Source: an uncultured Rikenella sp. (GTDB lineage Bacteria > Bacteroidota > Bacteroidia > Bacteroidales > Rikenellaceae). From it: 16,642 nt of DNA. Shown here in pieces: positions 14,240 to 16,642 of the stretch (the first letter of the stretch is position 1; every line of letters begins with the position of its first letter). Below the pieces are notes generated by a model. It made no database searches. It was not told where the DNA came from and worked only from the letters and a program-made list of their open reading frames with translations. Location: NCBI RefSeq assembly GCF_910579375.1, contig NZ_CAJTUJ010000034.1, positions 1-16,642 of the forward strand, in the 5' to 3' direction. A program made the position numbers and the translations under genes.

Positions 14240-15397
14240 ATGGGACTGATCTCCACCTTTTCGCGAAAAGACAAAAAAGAGGTTCCTTCGCTCAGCGATT
14301 TCACCTCCACAGGAACATACAAAACAGTGAGAAACATACTGATTACCGGCGGTGCCGGCTTTATCGGCTCGCACGTCGTGCGGCTCTTTTGCAAGAACTA
14401 CCCCGACTATCAGGTCTACAACCTCGACAAACTCACCTATGCCGGGAATTTGGAGAACCTGAAAGACGTGGCTTCGGCATGTCCGAATTATCACTTTATC
14501 AAAGGCGACATTTGCGACATCGACCACCTGCGTCGGATCTTCGCCGACCACCGGATCGACGGCGTTATCCACCTGGCCGCCGAGAGCCATGTAGACCGCT
14601 CGATCAAAGACCCCTTCGCCTTTGCCCAGACCAATGTACTGGGGACAATCGCCTTGTTGCAGGCCGCTCGGGAGTACTGGTCTTCCGAAGCGGGCGGCGG
14701 GATGGCCGGCAAGCGATTCTACCACATCTCGACCGACGAAGTCTACGGCTCGTTGCACGACCCCGGCACCTTCTTCGTCGAGACCACCGCTTACGACCCA
14801 CAGTCGCCGTACTCCGCCTCCAAGGCGTCGAGCGACCACTTCGTCCGGGCCTTCGGGAATACCTACGGCCTGCCGATTGTGATTTCGAACTGCTCCAACA
14901 ACTACGGCCCCAATCAGTTTCCGGAGAAGCTCATCCCGCTGTTCATCAATAACATCCGCCACGGGAAGCCGTTGCCGGTTTACGGGACGGGCGAAAACGT
15001 GCGCGACTGGCTCTACGTGGTGGATCACGCGCGGGCCATCGACACGATCTTTCACCGGGGGCGGGACGGAGAGACCTATAACATCGGCGGTTTCAACGAG
15101 TGGCGCAACATCGACCTGATCAAAGTGATGATCCGCACCGCCGACCGCCTGCTGGGGAATCCCGAGGGCCATTCCGACGGGCTGATCACCTACGTGCAGG
15201 ATCGGGCCGGGCATGACAAACGGTACGCCATCGACTCCACCAAGCTGCACGAGGAGCTGGGCTGGGAGCCTTCGTTGCAGTTCGAGGAGGGGATCGAAAA
15301 GACCATCCGATGGTATCTGGACAACCAGGAGTGGATGGATAATATCACCAGCGGCGCATACGAAAAGTACTATGCCGAGATGTACGGCAATCGGTAA
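14240..15397 (+). CDS. rfbB: dTDP-glucose 4,6-dehydratase
   Basis: This enzyme converts dTDP-glucose to dTDP-4-keto-6-deoxyglucose, the second step of dTDP-rhamnose synthesis. It is an extended short-chain dehydrogenase with the NAD-binding GGAGFIG (37-43), HLAAESHVDRS (111-121), the catalytic TDE of YHISTDEVYGS (161-171), and YSASK (191-195) with the catalytic Tyr/Lys pair. The 385-residue form starts at ATG 14240 and carries about 29 extra residues before the usual beginning. Val30 is encoded by a GTG (14327) behind an A-rich leader and would produce a standard RNILITGG N-terminus, so the start is ambiguous. rfbD follows after 9 nt. Confidence 0.93.
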   Translation: MGLISTFSRKDKKEVPSLSDFTSTGTYKTVRNILITGGAGFIGSHVVRLFCKNYPDYQVYNLDKLTYAGNLENLKDVASACPNYHFIKGDICDIDHLRRIFADHRIDGVIHLAAESHVDRSIKDPFAFAQTNVLGTIALLQAAREYWSSEAGGGMAGKRFYHISTDEVYGSLHDPGTFFVETTAYDPQSPYSASKASSDHFVRAFGNTYGLPIVISNCSNNYGPNQFPEKLIPLFINNIRHGKPLPVYGTGENVRDWLYVVDHARAIDTIFHRGRDGETYNIGGFNEWRNIDLIKVMIRTADRLLGNPEGHSDGLITYVQDRAGHDKRYAIDSTKLHEELGWEPSLQFEEGIEKTIRWYLDNQEWMDNITSGAYEKYYAEMYGNR

Positions 15398-15406
15398 CGA
15401 ATCAGA

Positions 15407-16324
15407 ATGAAAGGAGCGATGCGGAAAAAGATAATCGTTACGGGTTCCAAAGGTCAGTTGGGGAGCGAATTGCGGGCGATCGACCGTGCTGGGAGGTATC
15501 GGGACGGGTACGAGTTCGTCTTTACGGACGTCGCGGAACTGGATATTACGGATGCGGTGGCAGTCCAGGCTTTTGTCGGGCATGAACGTCCGCAGTGGAT
15601 CGTGAATGCGGCGGCCTATACGGCGGTGGATCGGGCCGAGTCGGATGCGGAACGGGCCGAACTGCTCAATGCTACGGCTGTCCGGAATCTCGTTTCTGCC
15701 GCCGAGGCGGTGGGCGCGGGATTCGTACAGGTTTCGACCGACTATGTCTTCGACGGGCTTCGTCCGGCCGACGAACATGCCCTGACCGAGGAGGAGCCGA
15801 CCGGTCCGCAGTCTGTCTACGGGCGGACGAAGCTGGCGGGCGAAGCGGCAGCCTTGGCTTACGATCGGAGTTTTGTCGTGCGGACGGCGTGGCTGTATAG
15901 CACCTACGGGAATAATTTCGTAAAGACGATGTTGCGGTTGGGTGCCGAGCGGTCGAAGTTGGGCGTGGTGGCGGATCAGTGGGGGACGCCGACCTATGCG
16001 CGGGACTTGGCGGCGGCGATTATGGAGATGGTCGCTTTTGCCGACGAGCATCCGGATGCAGCCGGTTTCGGGCTGTATCATTATACGAATGGCGGTCGGA
16101 CGAATTGGTGCGAGTTTGCGCAGGAGATTATGCGGTTGGGGGGACGGAATTGCGCGGTTCGTGCCATTACGACGGCCGAGTATCCGGCAGCGGCAGCTCG
16201 ACCGGCGTGGTCGGTGCTGTCGACCGAACGGATCCGGGCGATTTTCGGCGTTCTCGTACCGGATTGGCGCGAGAGCTTAGCCGAGTGCGTCCGCAGCCTG
16301 AATTCTGCGGAGCCTGAGGCGTAG
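15407..16324 (+). CDS. rfbD: dTDP-4-dehydrorhamnose reductase
   Basis: This enzyme catalyses the last step of dTDP-L-rhamnose synthesis, NAD(P)H reduction of dTDP-4-keto-rhamnose. The 305-residue product has the Rossmann motif GSKGQLG (13-19), VNAAAYTAVDRAE (66-78), STDYVFDG (110-117), and the catalytic YGRTK (138-142) followed by RTAWLYSTYGNNFV and the GTPTYARDLA segment. ATG 15407 is used here; ATG 15419 (MRKKIIVTG) is equally plausible. It forms a two-gene unit with rfbB. The partner genes rfbA and rfbC are not in this window. Confidence 0.95.
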   Translation: MKGAMRKKIIVTGSKGQLGSELRAIDRAGRYRDGYEFVFTDVAELDITDAVAVQAFVGHERPQWIVNAAAYTAVDRAESDAERAELLNATAVRNLVSAAEAVGAGFVQVSTDYVFDGLRPADEHALTEEEPTGPQSVYGRTKLAGEAAALAYDRSFVVRTAWLYSTYGNNFVKTMLRLGAERSKLGVVADQWGTPTYARDLAAAIMEMVAFADEHPDAAGFGLYHYTNGGRTNWCEFAQEIMRLGGRNCAVRAITTAEYPAAAARPAWSVLSTERIRAIFGVLVPDWRESLAECVRSLNSAEPEA

Positions 16325-16487
16325 TTGACAGCGTGACAGTTTCGTCCGGTGTGAGCGGCGTGACGGATGGGGTAGAGGCTGCCAGTGGAAATGCTGGCGC
16401 ATTTCCCGTCCACGGGACGTGGGGCCCGCCCGGCCCGAGGGCAGTTTTAGGCGGGTCAAAGCTCGACCGCGCGCGACCGTTGGGGTA
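16325..16487. repeat. Gene-free, GC-rich stretch with several short inverted repeats
   Basis: I find no gene here. Three short inverted repeats follow one another: GCCAG/CTGGC (16381-16398, 8-nt loop), CGTCC/GGACG (16407-16419, 3-nt loop) and CCCGCC/GGCGGG (16425-16455, 19-nt loop). The last contains a small GCC/GGC stem followed by AGTTTT, which might terminate the rfbBD transcript weakly. Confidence 0.45.
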
Positions 16488-16530
16488 GGAAATCATTCAA
16501 ACGCGAAATACGCGTTTGAATAAGATTTCC
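16488..16530. repeat. Bulged 18-bp palindromic hairpin
   Basis: GGAAATC (16488-16494) pairs with GATTTCC (16524-16530). ATTCAAACGCG (16495-16505) pairs perfectly with CGCGTTTGAAT (16511-16521) around the 5-nt loop AAATA. The only irregularity is an AA bulge at 16522-16523. Alternating CGCGCGC (16468-16474) and GCGCGCG (16535-16541) could add an outer stem. No T-run follows, so it does not look like an intrinsic terminator. Confidence 0.75.
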
Positions 16531-16567
16531 GCCAGCGCGCGAAAAAAGAGTGGTGCGCAAAAAATCC

Positions 16568-16642
16568 GTCGCCCGCCCGCTTAAAGAGGGATTTCACTCG
16601 TTTTGCGATGAGCAAAATCGAGCTGAAATCCCAGCGGGCGAC
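16568..16642. repeat. Three-tier imperfect palindrome at the window edge
   Basis: The outer arm GTCGCCCGC (16568-16576) pairs with GCGGGCGAC (16634-16642). The middle arm GGGATTTCA (16588-16596) pairs with TGAAATCCC (16624-16632). The inner arm CTCG+TTTTGC (16597-16606) pairs with GCAAAA+CGAG (16612-16622) with one bulged T, around the loop GATGA. An unpaired 11-nt stretch (16577-16587) lies between the outer and middle arms on the left. The structure may continue past the window. Confidence 0.75.

Noticed and set aside
15411..15421. AAGGAG as a Shine-Dalgarno sequence for rfbD at ATG 15419
   Set aside because: The spacing to ATG 15419 is only 2 nt, too short for SD pairing. Bacteroidota starts are usually not SD-led, so it does not decide between 15407 and 15419.
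14159..16081. Minus-strand open frame of 640 codons opposite mscL, rfbB and rfbD
   Set aside because: It runs across three confidently identified genes and two intergenic gaps. The length is explained by low stop-codon density in GC-rich antisense.
16488..16642. CRISPR array or attachment site
   Set aside because: The repeated segments are inverted, not regularly spaced direct repeats. There is no tRNA, integrase or cas gene nearby.

Overview
The window looks like a chromosomal segment of a GC-rich, host-associated Bacteroidota, most plausibly an Alistipes/Rikenellaceae-type organism. The genus is inferred from overall character, not from a marker gene. Three things point to the phylum. Several gene starts are preceded by the Bacteroidota -7 box TAnnTTTG, and one of these also has a -33 TTTTG at exactly 19 nt spacing. 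Start codons sit behind A-rich leaders rather than Shine-Dalgarno (SD) sequences. The gene families (DUF3575, large SLBB export protein, FISUMP/fimbrillin-type fragment, single-domain BirA) are typical of the group. No RNA gene, transposase, phage gene or CRISPR array is visible.

Left half (33-9780), all on the minus strand. In transcription order there are three blocks. (1) A Wza-like multi-SLBB polysaccharide export protein, followed after 21 nt by the Kdo transferase waaA. (2) A secreted or anchored coiled-coil/SPOR-domain protein with its own near-perfect promoter and a 12-bp terminator hairpin. (3) rpoN (sigma-54), then a membrane-anchored SGNH hydrolase whose stop codon overlaps the argB start, then birA. 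Cell-envelope functions dominate, with argB and birA as metabolic passengers.

Right half (9825-16324), all on the plus strand. A back-to-back promoter region (9778-9804) separates the SLBB gene from a compact run: DUF3575 outer-membrane protein, GtrA flippase-like protein, dihydrofolate reductase folA, and a nucleoside-recognition (Gate) membrane protein. Next comes a minus-strand, start-less C-terminal remnant of a FISUMP/fimbrillin-type surface protein, whose last codons overlap the end of the Gate gene. Then come prfB, mscL, rfbB (rmlB) and rfbD (rmlD). prfB carries the classical in-frame TGA and the AGGAGG...CTT TGA C programmed +1 frameshift site. The dTDP-rhamnose genes rfbA and rfbC are not present here.

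The last 318 bases (16325-16642) hold no gene but are packed with inverted repeats, including two elaborate imperfect hairpins, one of which ends exactly at the window edge. These hairpins, the prfB recoding site, the decayed surface-protein remnant and the mirror-image promoters are the observations most worth following up. I see no gene cluster that I can defend as an undescribed defence or biosynthetic system.
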